Below are positions 24,253-32,829 of a stretch of 32,958 nt of DNA, one piece after another; the stretch's first letter is position 1, and each line of letters opens with the position of its first letter. This DNA is from a filamentous cyanobacterium CCP2 (GTDB lineage Bacteria; Cyanobacteriota; Cyanobacteriia; Elainellales; Elainellaceae). The DNA lies in assembly GCA_003003615.1 (NCBI GenBank), contig PVWD01000036.1, positions 1 to 32,958 on the forward strand, in the 5' to 3' direction. The notes beneath the pieces are model-generated. The model made no database searches and had not been told where the DNA came from. It saw only the letters and a program-made list of their open reading frames with translations. The position numbers and the translations under genes were made by a program.

Positions 24253-24505
24253 GAAAATATTCCGTATCAGTTTCTAAAAAATAGATTTCTAACAGTGTGC
24301 CTATGCACGTTTTTCCCGTTTCATGTCGCCGACTCGGTGCCACAATTTCTAATACTCCATCCAAGTAATTCACCCGGTAGTCCAGGCTGTCCCCAATTTC
24401 GCCAACAGCGCCTCGTACTGCGCCCAGGTGACGTTAGAAATGGTGCGTCGTTCTTCGGGATCGTCCAGTTGCCAGTCTTGAGCCAGGTTATTGAGTAGCA
24501 GTATT
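24253..24505 (-). pseudogene. Uma2-family (DUF820) endonuclease-like remnant, cut by the IS and frameshifted
   Basis: On the minus strand the first part reads LLNNLAQDWQLDDPEERRTI, then SNVTWAQYEALLAKLG, typical of the N-terminus of cyanobacterial Uma2 proteins. After a frame change it continues GDSLDYRVNYLDGVLEIVAP, then SRRHETGKTCIGTLLEIYF. The homology stops at the right end of the IS element. The continuation is not found on the other side of the IS, so the rest is deleted. No start codon with a ribosome binding site survives. Confidence 0.75.
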
Positions 24506-24736
24506 GTCCTTCACCGTTTCCGATTTACCCGTATTTTAAACTTGTATTTCAATTAGCAAGTAGCAGCGCAGTCTTCAGCAGGGCCATTTACTGGGGTGGG
24601 GGTAGATGGGGTGGAGTTGGGACGATCGCGCGGCTAAGCAAAGTTTTCTAATTTCATGCTTGATTGCTGGCGCTTCTAAAACTGAAAGGTTGTTTTGAGA
24701 GTGGCAATCACGGCAGCAGGACAGCCACACTACGTT
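24506..24736. other. Non-coding stretch in the decayed zone
   Basis: I see no gene or strong signal here. Short open frames (for example one at 24575-24772 on the minus strand) lack ribosome binding sites and family resemblance. A G-rich tract near 24595-24620 is the only compositional oddity. Confidence 0.5.
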
Positions 24737-24845
24737 AGGTGTGAGCATCGGGATGAGCCAAGTAATCGACATAAACGGCTACATCAATGAGGAGCGCCCC
24801 TGCTGTCGCTGCTGCCTTCGCAGCGTTTACTAGACCTCTTGTATA
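24737..24845 (-). pseudogene. Fragment of an amidohydrolase gene, paralogous to the intact gene at 27018-28895
   Basis: On the minus strand this ~100-bp piece reads RGLVNAAKAAATAGALLIDV, then AVYVDYLAHPDAHT. It aligns with RGVYEVLKAAATAGTLAIDV, then VVYVDYLVHPDLHT of the complete amidohydrolase (about 27848-27960). Base-level similarity is obvious over about 94 bp, for example AATCGACATAAAC in both. Nothing recognisable from the rest of the gene remains. It ends directly at the strong hairpin at 24846. Confidence 0.8.
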
Positions 24846-24882
24846 TTAGTTTTTGTGGGGGCGAAGCCCCCACAAAAACTAA
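24846..24882. terminator. Perfect 17-bp hairpin
   Basis: TTAGTTTTTGTGGGGGC (24846-24862), loop GAA, and the exact inverse 24866-24882. The G+C-rich inner stem and the A/T-rich arms make it a strong bidirectional intrinsic terminator. It lies 26 bp past the stop of the leftward acylase frame ending at 24909. The same GGGGGCTTCGCCCCC core is, from memory, common in cyanobacterial genomes as a dispersed palindrome. Confidence 0.8.
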
Positions 24883-24908
24883 CCTTAAAAACCTAATTTG
24901 CAAGAGAT

Positions 24909-25997
24909 TTACTCTTCGGTTGCATTCTTGAAAACCATCGGTTCAGCGGGTTGAAACTGCGCTGACGTTTCGCCTGCATAGATTGCGCCATCGGTGAGCG
25001 TCAGTTTTTTGACCGGGCTACCTTCGCTGAAATCCATCTTGGCAAGATCGACCCAAAAAACGTTAGGGCTATGGGTTGATTCAAAGAAATAACGCCTGTT
25101 GGTTTGATCCGAAACCGTTCGCCAAAGGGTATCAGCAATATTGGGTTGCCCAGGAATCGTAATCCCAAATGGAACAGATACATTCCGCATCACTGAAAAT
25201 ACAGCACCAACGCCTTCAGTTGCATCCGCAGTTCTCGTTATCTCATTGATGTAGTAAGAAGCCCGGACAAATCGATCGGCTGCTCGGTTGGTACCCGGTA
25301 GCATTGTCTGCCCCCCAATTTGCTGCCAATATTGATTCAGCGCCAACTGCTGGTCGAAGACCGGAGAGTTAGTCATCACCTGGTAATCCCGACTGTGATG
25401 AATCACCAGTTCACCCTCAATATACTCAAAGATAGCTGAATCACCCGTTGCATCCGAAATCGACAGATGGGCGGTTCCGGCGTGACCATCTGGCGACATG
25501 ATGGGCATCACGTAAAAGGGTGCTTGCTCCATTGCTGTGACTGCCTCAGCCACGGTGGCAAAGTTGTCCAGCATGTACTGTGTCCACAGAGACAGGGAGA
25601 GCGGCTGGCGAGCATCGTTGGCGGCTGGAGTGGGGTATTCGGTTTCTGCCAGATACAGCATGTTGGCAACGAGTCCTTTCTCGTTCATGCCGTCTGCAAT
25701 CGCAATATCCTAAATTGCGGTTCCTACACTGCCATATTTTGAAGTCCAGCGAATCGAATTTGATCCGGCTGCACCATCGCGTTCGATGCCACGCGGAAAC
25801 GCCCAAAGATTGCTGCCCATATCGTTAAACCAGTCCATCGTGCGTCCGGCAATGACCAGATTGTCTAGCCCCAGATAGACCGCACGACTACAGGCCAGAG
25901 CGCTGGGCATCAGCCCCACAAACAAAGTTATCAACGCGGTCAAAGAATTGAACAGAGTACGGAAGTATGAACGGAAATTCAAAGTAGATTGCAGCAT
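24909..25997 (-). pseudogene. Choloylglycine hydrolase/penicillin V acylase-like (linear amide C-N hydrolase), interrupted by an in-frame TAG
   Basis: The whole 363-codon gene is present in one frame except for one TAG at 25710-25712. The N-terminal part has a signal peptide (FNSLTALITLFVGLMPSALA) followed by the Ntn nucleophile cysteine in CSRAVYLGLDNLVIAGRTMDW, as expected after signal cleavage. After the stop the frame continues DIAIADGMNEKGLVANMLYL to a normal end. Family members usually read GTAAYDIATADGMNEKG here, so the TAG probably replaced a tyrosine codon by one base change. Substrates in the family include bile salts, penicillin V and acyl-homoserine lactones. It is probably inactive unless the stop is read through. 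Confidence 0.85.
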
Positions 25998-26096
25998 AGA
26001 TAGAATTCTGAGTAATCAAATTGACAATAGAGTGAATAGATATCCTTCTGTGGCTAAACTCAACAATGTCCAGGTAGACTATCGCCTTCAATTCCA

Positions 26097-26852
26097 TTAA
26101 TCGCCAAAAATGACAGCATCTGGAATTTCATAGCGCTCCTGTCCAATCCGAATAATATTGAGATCGCCCTGCTTTTCGGCACTGAATTCACCAGGGTCTG
26201 CCTCGCTTCTGTCATATCCGATCGCATGACCATTCTCAAAGAAAATCACGCGAGTTCGTCCATCTGGCATCGTTACCGTCACGGTTCCATTTCCATTTCC
26301 TTCACGGGTTACACCAAAGGGACAAGACCCGGTTGGTTGTCCTACATCGATCGAGCAGGGAATATCACCCGTTGCATTGTAATTAGTCCCTGAAACTAAT
26401 GCATCATTCTGATTGGCGCTAACACCAGAAGAATTGTCACCAATGGTCATCTCCAGGCGATAGTTTGCCACCTCGTTCCGACGGGCAGCACTTCGCATCA
26501 TGTAAACCCGAATTGTGTAGTTGCCGCTTTCGCGTAGAACTCCCTCATACTGGTTCTCGTTGATCGATCCATTAAAAATAGCGACCTCGGTTTCACCAGG
26601 TTCCAGAATATTGAAGTAATTGGCAGTATTGTCGGTTGCCATGCTGACATTCATGGACTGGCCTGCCTGGGCGTTAAGCACATAGTCTACAGTTTCGTAG
26701 CCCGTAATGGTGTCCTCAATGACGGCACTGCTGGCATTCTGCTCAAACTGAACCTGCTCAGAACGAATATCGCTTTGGGCAAATACCAGGGGTGATGAAA
26801 AGAGAATCAATGCGGTGATAAAAAGGGGGATAGGAAATTTTGGATAGCTCAT
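26097..26852 (-). CDS. Secreted protein with PliG/PPC-like beta domain, unknown function
   Basis: 251 residues with a clear signal peptide (FPIPLFITALILFSSPLVFA, cleavage before QSDIRS). A strong GGAGGA lies 7 nt before the ATG. The middle (about 30-135) is a beta-rich domain ending YTIRVYMMRSAARRNEVANYRLEM. That pattern resembles inhibitors of g-type lysozyme (PliG) and bacterial PPC domains. The C-terminal part (~165-250) has a pair of cysteines (CSIDVGQPTGSC) and VTVTMPDGRTRVIFFENGHAIGYDRS. It is exported, probably to the periplasm. It sits between the acylase and the amidohydrolase on one strand. Lysozyme inhibition is only a possibility. Confidence 0.75.
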   Translation of the reverse strand: MSYPKFPIPLFITALILFSSPLVFAQSDIRSEQVQFEQNASSAVIEDTITGYETVDYVLNAQAGQSMNVSMATDNTANYFNILEPGETEVAIFNGSINENQYEGVLRESGNYTIRVYMMRSAARRNEVANYRLEMTIGDNSSGVSANQNDALVSGTNYNATGDIPCSIDVGQPTGSCPFGVTREGNGNGTVTVTMPDGRTRVIFFENGHAIGYDRSEADPGEFSAEKQGDLNIIRIGQERYEIPDAVIFGD

Positions 26853-27017
26853 GATAAATCCTCCAATTTTGAGCGAATTTTACGAGGAATAGTCAGGAGA
26901 TGCTTGCTGTATCAGCCTCTCGATCGAGTGAAGCTGCAAGCAGTATTTCGATCGCCTTCATTCATTGCTCCTCAACACCCAACGCCGCTGGAATAGCAGC
27001 AATTGCCAGTCTGTCCT

Positions 27018-28895
27018 CTACTGTTTGTAAACTGTTGTGCCCTCTTTAATCGTTTCCAGCACTTCAATGTCGCGGATGCTCATTGGATCGATCGTCAGCG
27101 GATTGTCCGATAGAATCGCAAAATCGGCTAGTTTGCCGACTTCGATCGAGCCTTTCTGGTCTTCTTCAAAATGCTGATAGGCAGCCCAGATCGTCAGGGC
27201 TTTCAGGGCTTCCAGAGGAGTCAGACATTGGTCTTCTCCCAGCACAAAGTCAGTGCGGGTGCAGCGGTTGACGGCTGACCAGATCGTGCGGGTGGCGTGA
27301 GGCAAAACCACAGGGGAGTCGGTGTGAATCGTCACTTTCATGTCTCGGTTCAATGCCGATCGCGTTGGCGAAATACGGGCGGCTCGCTCGGGCCCAAGAG
27401 TGACTTCTCGATGCCAGTCGCCCCAATAAAAGACATGGGCCGGGAATAGAGCCGGGAACATTCCCAATTCTTTCATCGCATCCAGCTGATCTTCCCTCAC
27501 CGTCTGACCATGAATCAGCGTCGTGCGACGATCGCGCAGTGTGCCGTTGGCATCGCCCTTGCCATACTTCTCCGTTGCCTTCTGCGTCACCATGATGAAC
27601 TGATCGATACCAGCATCTCCATTCGCATGTCCAATGATCTGCATATTGTGCTGGTAGGCGCTGTCCACCAGATTCATTGCCTGTTCCTCGGTATAAACCC
27701 CATATCCTTTGTAGTCGGCGGGTTGCCCTTCCGGTGGTTTGTAGTAAGGCTGGGATAACCAGGCGGTGCGTCCCTGGGGTGAGCCATCAAAAGTCAGCTT
27801 ACCTCCGGCTAATCGCAGGCGATCGGTATAGGTACGGCTGACCTCCCAGGTGTGAAGATCGGGATGAACCAGATAATCGACATAAACCACGACATCAATG
27901 GCAAGCGTCCCTGCGGTTGCTGCCGCCTTCAACACTTCATACACGCCCCTGGTAGCGCGCCCCTCCTGAGCCGTGGTAAACCCATAGCGAGCATAAATTT
28001 CGGTTCCCTTTCTGGCGAAATTGAGCGGCGCGTCTGGGCTAACCTTGGCGGTCTTTGCCACGGCAGAAAGCGCCAGATAAGCAGCGTTTTCTTCTAAAAC
28101 TCCATCGGGTTCGTTGCTGCCAGCCTGACGACGAATCACCCCTCCAGGCGGGTTGGGGGTGTCAGCAGTGATGTTGATGATCTCCAGGGCTTTGCTGTTG
28201 ACAGCGCCCAAATGTCCAGACTGGTGGATTACACAGATCGGTAGCTCAGTAGAAACTTCATCCAGATCAAAGCGAGTCGGGTGGCGGTTCTCTTGCAGTT
28301 GCGAGTCATCGTAGCCGTTGCCAATAATCCATCCCACATCAGCAGCTACAGGGTTTTGGCTCCACTCTCGCAGCTTTTCCTGCAGTTTGGCAATGCTATC
28401 CACAGTGCCATCCGGGGGAGGTAAGAGATCGGCAACCGATGCCGCCACACCTTGCTGGAACACATGCCCATGCGGGTCAATGAATCCGGGAACGATCGTC
28501 TTGCCCTGGAGATCAAAAATCTGGGTGGTGCTTCCCTTCAACGCCTCAATAGTGCGACGATCGCCGACCGCCAGAATTTTACCGTCCTTGACCGCAACGG
28601 CTTCTGCGGCAGGTTGATTATCGTTAACTGTAACCACAGTCGCATTGATGTAAATGGCATCGGCAAAGACGTTGTTTGGTGCAAGTTGAAGTTGCGCAAG
28701 TTGGGATTGTGGATGCAATGGCGTCGGCATCGCTTCAGCCTTATTTCCGAGCGCAACAGTCGTTACAAAGGAACCTGCTCCCAGCAGAAACATGCGGCGG
28801 GGCATTGTGAATGCTTCTGCTAAAAGCGTTAAAGCGGGATTACAACAGGGACAGATGGCGGAATGTTGCGGCTGAGGATTGTTTGAATAAGACAT
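27018..28895 (-). CDS. YtcJ-like metal-dependent amidohydrolase with Tat-like leader
   Basis: 625 residues of the amidohydrolase superfamily (Amidohydro_3). The first metal-binding pair is in VPGFIDPHGHVFQQG; a later histidine lies in IGHANGDAGIDQF and the barrel-end aspartate in VTIHTDSPVV. The N-terminus has a cysteine motif (CPCCNPAL) followed by PRRMFLLGAGSFVTTVALG, a leader pattern I have seen in relatives, which supports the ATG at 28895. It is likely exported. The substrate is unknown; family members hydrolyse N-substituted amides and related compounds. A short fragment of a paralogue lies at 24737-24845. Confidence 0.88.
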   Translation of the reverse strand: MSYSNNPQPQHSAICPCCNPALTLLAEAFTMPRRMFLLGAGSFVTTVALGNKAEAMPTPLHPQSQLAQLQLAPNNVFADAIYINATVVTVNDNQPAAEAVAVKDGKILAVGDRRTIEALKGSTTQIFDLQGKTIVPGFIDPHGHVFQQGVAASVADLLPPPDGTVDSIAKLQEKLREWSQNPVAADVGWIIGNGYDDSQLQENRHPTRFDLDEVSTELPICVIHQSGHLGAVNSKALEIINITADTPNPPGGVIRRQAGSNEPDGVLEENAAYLALSAVAKTAKVSPDAPLNFARKGTEIYARYGFTTAQEGRATRGVYEVLKAAATAGTLAIDVVVYVDYLVHPDLHTWEVSRTYTDRLRLAGGKLTFDGSPQGRTAWLSQPYYKPPEGQPADYKGYGVYTEEQAMNLVDSAYQHNMQIIGHANGDAGIDQFIMVTQKATEKYGKGDANGTLRDRRTTLIHGQTVREDQLDAMKELGMFPALFPAHVFYWGDWHREVTLGPERAARISPTRSALNRDMKVTIHTDSPVVLPHATRTIWSAVNRCTRTDFVLGEDQCLTPLEALKALTIWAAYQHFEEDQKGSIEVGKLADFAILSDNPLTIDPMSIRDIEVLETIKEGTTVYKQ

Positions 28896-28926
28896 TACAA
28901 CATAGAATTCTTTACTTTAATGGTAG

Positions 28927-29979
28927 GTAATCGTATCACACGCCTTTCAGGAAAAGTATCGCAAGCCAGGAATGACCTTTGAGAATACGCTGCAAACCAA
29001 CGGCACGTTACTGAATGATGAATGGTGCGAATTCTTTAAACAGAACAATTATCTGATTGGGTTGAGTCTGGATGGCCCCCAGAAATTACATGATGCCAAT
29101 CGAGTCGATAAGGGAGGCGGTGGCACGTTCGATCGCGTCATGCGCGGACTGCGACTGCTGCAAAAACATGGCGTGGACTACAACATTCTCACAACCGTTA
29201 ATCGTGTCAATGCCGATCATCCTCTGGAGGTTTATCGCTTTTTGCGCGATCAGGTGAAAACAGATTGGATTCAGTTTATTCCCGTTGTAGAACGCCTGAA
29301 TGAAAGCGGCGATACCCTCTACCAGGCTGGAACGATGGTATCCGATCGCTCGGTTCTTTCGGAACAGTTCGGCAATTTCTTAATCACCATTTTTGATGAA
29401 TGGATTCGGTATGATGTCGGTAAGGTCTTTGTCCAAACCTTTGAAGCTACGGCTCGGAGTTGGATGGGGTTGCCTTCAGGAATGTGTGTGTTTGCTCCTA
29501 CCTGTGGTCATGGCGTAGCACTGGAACACAATGGCGACCTCTATTCCTGCGATCACTTTGTCGAGCCAGATTATCTGCTGGGCAACATTCAGGAGACGCC
29601 CATGGCGGAATTGGTGGGGAGCGATCGGCAGTACAACTTTGGGCGAGACAAGTTAAGGTCGTTACCCAAATATTGCCGCGAATGCGACGTTCGATTTGCC
29701 TGTCATGGAGAATGTCCCAAAAATCGGTTCCTGCCCACACCCGACGGAGAACCGGGACTCAACTATCTCTGTGCTGGATACAAAAAATTCTTTCAGCATG
29801 TGAACCAACCGCTTCAGGTGCTTGCCACCTTGATGCGTCAGGGCAGACCCGCCTCCGACATCATGACCTGGTACGCGATGCAGGACAAAGCCGTCAAGGC
29901 GCAGCAACCGCCACCAGTCACAGCAGGGAAATCAGGGCGATCGAAACCACAAGGGTTTGGAGGACACAAAATGCTGTGA
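28927..29979 (+). pseudogene. Anaerobic sulfatase-maturase-like radical SAM/SPASM protein, 5' truncated
   Basis: The frame resembles anaerobic sulfatase-maturating enzymes from residue ~90 on: FQEKYRKPGMTFENTLQTNG, then LIGLSLDGPQKLHDANR, then the SPASM cysteines (MCVFAPTCGHG, CDHF, YCRECDVRFACHGECPKNR and LCAGY). The N-terminal radical SAM domain with the CxxxCxxC loop is absent. Homology begins near 28942, in the ~30 bp downstream of a TAG at 28924-28926. The ATG at 28972 lies inside conserved sequence and is not a natural start. The protein could not bind the SAM cluster. The junction falls beside the start of the divergent amidohydrolase gene. Confidence 0.8.
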
Positions 29980-29989
29980 TTTTCCCTTA

Positions 29990-30080
29990 GTTCTACCCGG
30001 TCATCTGCCGTCAAGATGCCTGCTTCTAACATGCGGTGATACTCCTCCACAGTCCAGGCTCGAACCTTGGTCAGCGCCAT
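29990..30080 (-). pseudogene. 5' fragment of a Uma2-family endonuclease-like gene
   Basis: From an ATG at 30080 with AGGAG 9 nt upstream it reads MALTKVRAWTVEEYHRMLEA, then GILTADDRVEL, the standard Uma2 N-terminus. Similarity ends at DDRVEL; the family would continue IEGEI, but here the sequence runs on into the 3' end of the sulfatase-maturase remnant in antisense. About 30 codons survive. Confidence 0.75.
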
Positions 30081-30220
30081 GTTCCGTTTCTCCTGCGCCA
30101 TGTTCACCCATGATAGCAAGTATGGCATTTTCATATCTCATGCTTAGAAGTTCATATCTCTCTCTTATTTCCTCGACCTATGGTTAGGGACAATCCAGCG
30201 AATCTATCCTCCGATCGCAT

Positions 30221-31147
30221 ATGTCAAATTCCTTACCTAGTTGGCATAATACATCGACTAAACAAACGATTCTGGAGTTTGTAGCAGCAGTGACCACCGC
30301 AGGGCAGCCAGACTTTGTCCCGCCAGCAGAACGCATTGCCACCTTTGACAACGATGGCACTTTATGGTGCGAACGCCCGATCCAAATTCAAGTGTTTTTC
30401 CTGAACGATCGCATCAAAAGCATGGCAGCAGAGAATCCCACCTTAGCCATACAACAACCGTTTAAGGCGATCGTGGAACAGGATTGGGAAACCCTGACAA
30501 CCTTCGGTAAAAAGGAGTTGCTAATTTTATTTTTCAGTTCCCACACGGCAATGACCCCAGAGGAATTCGCTCAACTTGCTCAAATCTGGTTTGAGTCAGC
30601 CACCCATCCTCGCTTCAAACGACTGTTCAAACAATGCGTCTTTCAACCAATGGTGGAACTACTGGATTACTTGCGAGCGAACGATTTCAAAACCTTTATT
30701 GTGACGGGGGGAGGAATCGAATTTGTCCGCACGATCGCCGAAGAAATTTACGGAATCCCACCAGAACAGGTGATTGGCAGCAGCAGCAAAACTCGCTTCG
30801 AGTGGCGAGAAGATCAACCGAATTTAATCAAGTTGCCAGAGTTGAATAGTTTTGACGATCGCGAAGAAAAGGTGAATAACATTCATCTGCACATTGGTCG
30901 TCGTCCTATCCTGGCAGTGGGTAATTCCGATGGCGATTTGGCAATGATGCAATATACAGCAGCCGGATCAGGTCGTCGCCTGACCTTGTTACTCCACCAC
31001 AATGATGTGGAACGGGAAGATGCCTACGATCGTGATTTTCGCCTCAGTCCATTGACGATCGCCCTGGATGAAGTACCCAAGCTAGGAGGCAGAATCATTA
31101 GCATGAAGCAGGATTTTGCTCAGGTATTTCCAGAATCACGGGCATAA
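30221..31147 (+). CDS. HAD-superfamily phosphatase
   Basis: 308 residues. HAD motif I is FDNDGTL with D43 as nucleophile and D45 as acid/base. Motif II is IVTGGG, and motif IV is AVGNSDGDLAMM. A cap domain of about 90 residues (SMAAENPTLA to the FKRLFKQCVF region) separates motifs I and II. From memory, this HAD subfamily often lies beside arylsulfatase and sulfatase-maturase genes in cyanobacteria, which fits the maturase remnant just upstream. The substrate is unknown. The gene ends 7 bp from the convergent corA. Confidence 0.88.
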   Translation: MSNSLPSWHNTSTKQTILEFVAAVTTAGQPDFVPPAERIATFDNDGTLWCERPIQIQVFFLNDRIKSMAAENPTLAIQQPFKAIVEQDWETLTTFGKKELLILFFSSHTAMTPEEFAQLAQIWFESATHPRFKRLFKQCVFQPMVELLDYLRANDFKTFIVTGGGIEFVRTIAEEIYGIPPEQVIGSSSKTRFEWREDQPNLIKLPELNSFDDREEKVNNIHLHIGRRPILAVGNSDGDLAMMQYTAAGSGRRLTLLLHHNDVEREDAYDRDFRLSPLTIALDEVPKLGGRIISMKQDFAQVFPESRA

Positions 31148-31154
31148 TAGAAAC

Positions 31155-32159
31155 TCATTGCAACCACTTCTGGGTTTTAGCATAGAGCAGACCTCCGATC
31201 CCAAATAAAGTCATCACCCCTAGCAAAGCAGGATATGCCCACACAATCTTCAATTCAGGCATATACTCGAAGTTCATGCCGTAGAGTCCCGTGAGAAATT
31301 GCAGTGGTAAGAAAATAGCAGAGATAATGGTCAGGCGATTAATCACTCGACCCAAGTTGCTGTCAATATTACCGCGCTGAATCTCTATGAGTTCAGACAT
31401 CCACGTTTGTAAAGACTGGTATTCCTGCAACAGATCATCAATCTGTTTCATTAATTCCTGATTGAATAGCACCGCCACTTCATGACTGATCCACTGCATC
31501 TCTCCATGGGCAACCTTCAAGAATAAGGCTTTCACCCGTTGCAAATTATGCCGACCCAAGCGAGTTGATTGTTTCAAGGTGGCAATATTTCGGTGAGTCG
31601 ATTCGTTACCAGCATTTTCCAAAACAATATCTTCCAGCTTTTCTAGCTGCAATGAGATCTGATCAAACACAGTGTAATAGTTATCGATAATTCCTTCAAA
31701 GATTAAGTACAGCAGGTAATCAACTGGTTTTCCTTGGATCTCGATCGGTTGCTGCTGAATGCTGTCAACGATCGATTCAAATAGAGCCAATTGGGAAGAT
31801 TCAAATGTCAGGAGAAAATTGCTTCCCAGAGCATAACTGCCGCGAATTTCTCTCAATCGAGACTGGTGCGGATGATGAGTCAGCAATTCATAATTGGTAA
31901 ACAAGCAATCGTCGATATCTTCATCAAATCCCAGTGGATGCCCCCTGAGAATCCTTTCCACACGGACGGATTTAAGCCCAAAACACTCACTGATCTGAAT
32001 CACTGCATTGCGATCACGTACCCCCACACATCGTAGCCAGATATTTTGGGTACGATCCACGCGGTGAAGGATAGCATCTAACTGTGAACTGGTGAAGGCA
32101 CTAAACGTATTCGACGAGAACGTGATCAGCGTAAAAGAGACGAGAGGTGAAGCTGCCAT
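31155..32159 (-). CDS. corA: CorA-family divalent cation transporter
   Basis: 334 residues from the ATG at 32159, which has AGGG 6 nt upstream. The frame stays open further up to 32285 but that stretch overlaps the DUF202 gene. A long N-terminal cytoplasmic alpha/beta domain and helical stalk (for example FDQISLQLEKLEDIVLENAG) precede two C-terminal membrane helices. The selectivity motif YGMNFEYMPE sits between them. CorA proteins form pentamers that import Mg2+, Co2+ or Ni2+. It follows the DUF202 gene by 17 bp. Confidence 0.92.
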   Translation of the reverse strand: MAASPLVSFTLITFSSNTFSAFTSSQLDAILHRVDRTQNIWLRCVGVRDRNAVIQISECFGLKSVRVERILRGHPLGFDEDIDDCLFTNYELLTHHPHQSRLREIRGSYALGSNFLLTFESSQLALFESIVDSIQQQPIEIQGKPVDYLLYLIFEGIIDNYYTVFDQISLQLEKLEDIVLENAGNESTHRNIATLKQSTRLGRHNLQRVKALFLKVAHGEMQWISHEVAVLFNQELMKQIDDLLQEYQSLQTWMSELIEIQRGNIDSNLGRVINRLTIISAIFLPLQFLTGLYGMNFEYMPELKIVWAYPALLGVMTLFGIGGLLYAKTQKWLQ

Positions 32160-32176
32160 AAGTGCCCTGAAAATCG

Positions 32177-32593
32177 CTATTGCCAGGGAAGGATGAATAG
32201 AACGGCAACAAATGCGATCAATCCATAGAGGGTAATAGAACCAACCAGAATGCTCGTGTTCAAGATGGACGGGGGGCGATCGCAATAGTCTTGTCGTTCT
32301 AGGGATTGGATTTCTGCTCGATAGGCAATGATCATCAGTACCAACAGAAAAATGCCTGAGCCGATCGTAGTCAACCCAATCAGACGAGCTCTATCCAAGC
32401 TAAATGCCTGATTCTGATCAGGAAAAGCCTGATGTAAAGCAGTCAAGAGACCATCAAATCCAGCACCAAACCCAATGATGCCCAAACAGTTTTGAATCCA
32501 ACTGGTCAGGGTTCGTTCGGCAGCTTCACGATTGCGCTTTATCGCCAATTCAGTCGTGTCATTGGTGGGTCTGTGGGAAACCAAACTCATCAC
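32177..32593 (-). CDS. DUF202 (YidH-like) membrane protein
   Basis: 138 residues with the DUF202 N-terminal signature NDTTELAIKRNREAAERTLTSWIQNCLGIIGFG and three membrane helices (about 32-50, 75-95 and 117-136). Function of the family is unknown. GTG at 32593 and ATG at 32590 lie only 0 to 2 nt from a perfect AGGAGG (32593-32598), unusually close. The TTG at 32584 would have a normal spacing of 8 nt. It precedes corA in the same direction. Confidence 0.82.
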   Translation of the reverse strand: MMSLVSHRPTNDTTELAIKRNREAAERTLTSWIQNCLGIIGFGAGFDGLLTALHQAFPDQNQAFSLDRARLIGLTTIGSGIFLLVLMIIAYRAEIQSLERQDYCDRPPSILNTSILVGSITLYGLIAFVAVLFILPWQ

Positions 32594-32616
32594 CTCCTGT
32601 CATTCGTGTCACGTAT

Positions 32617-32829
32617 CTATGTGACAGCTTTGTATAAAATGCCAATAAAGGCAATTAAACCAATACCAATTAAGCCCGTTGCCACCATTAAACCTAAAGA
32701 GCGACGAGGTGTATAAAAATAATCTGTATTGCGTCGAATATGCTGGAGTTCCCGACGATGCTCGGTCGCCGCTACTACGATGGCATAGACCCCCAATCCA
32801 ATAAACGCCAGACCCAAAATGCGGCTCAA
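32617..32829 (-). pseudogene. Second DUF202-like protein, N-terminally truncated
   Basis: The frame gives the last two membrane helices of a DUF202 protein: LSRILGLAFIGLGVYAIVVAA, then EHRRELQHI, then SLGLMVATGLIGIGLIAFIGI. Codons upstream of the TTG at 32829 still look homologous (AIRSFQAVQDINQVH), so the TTG is not a natural start. The family N-terminus with its ELA...RT..AW signature is missing; the frame meets TGA at 32911-32913 and no match is seen in the other frames to the window end. It may still be expressed as a small two-helix protein of about 70 residues. Confidence 0.6.

Noticed and set aside
24295-24498. Plus-strand frame opposite the Uma2 remnant
   Set aside because: It is the antisense of the recognisable Uma2 remnant and has no features of its own.
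25888-26097. Small minus-strand frame between the acylase and the secreted protein
   Set aside because: Largely overlaps the acylase signal-peptide region in a different frame and lacks a ribosome binding site.
32160-32285. Extended N-terminus of CorA up to 32285
   Set aside because: This stretch is the 3' end of the DUF202 gene in another frame; the ATG at 32159 has a ribosome binding site.
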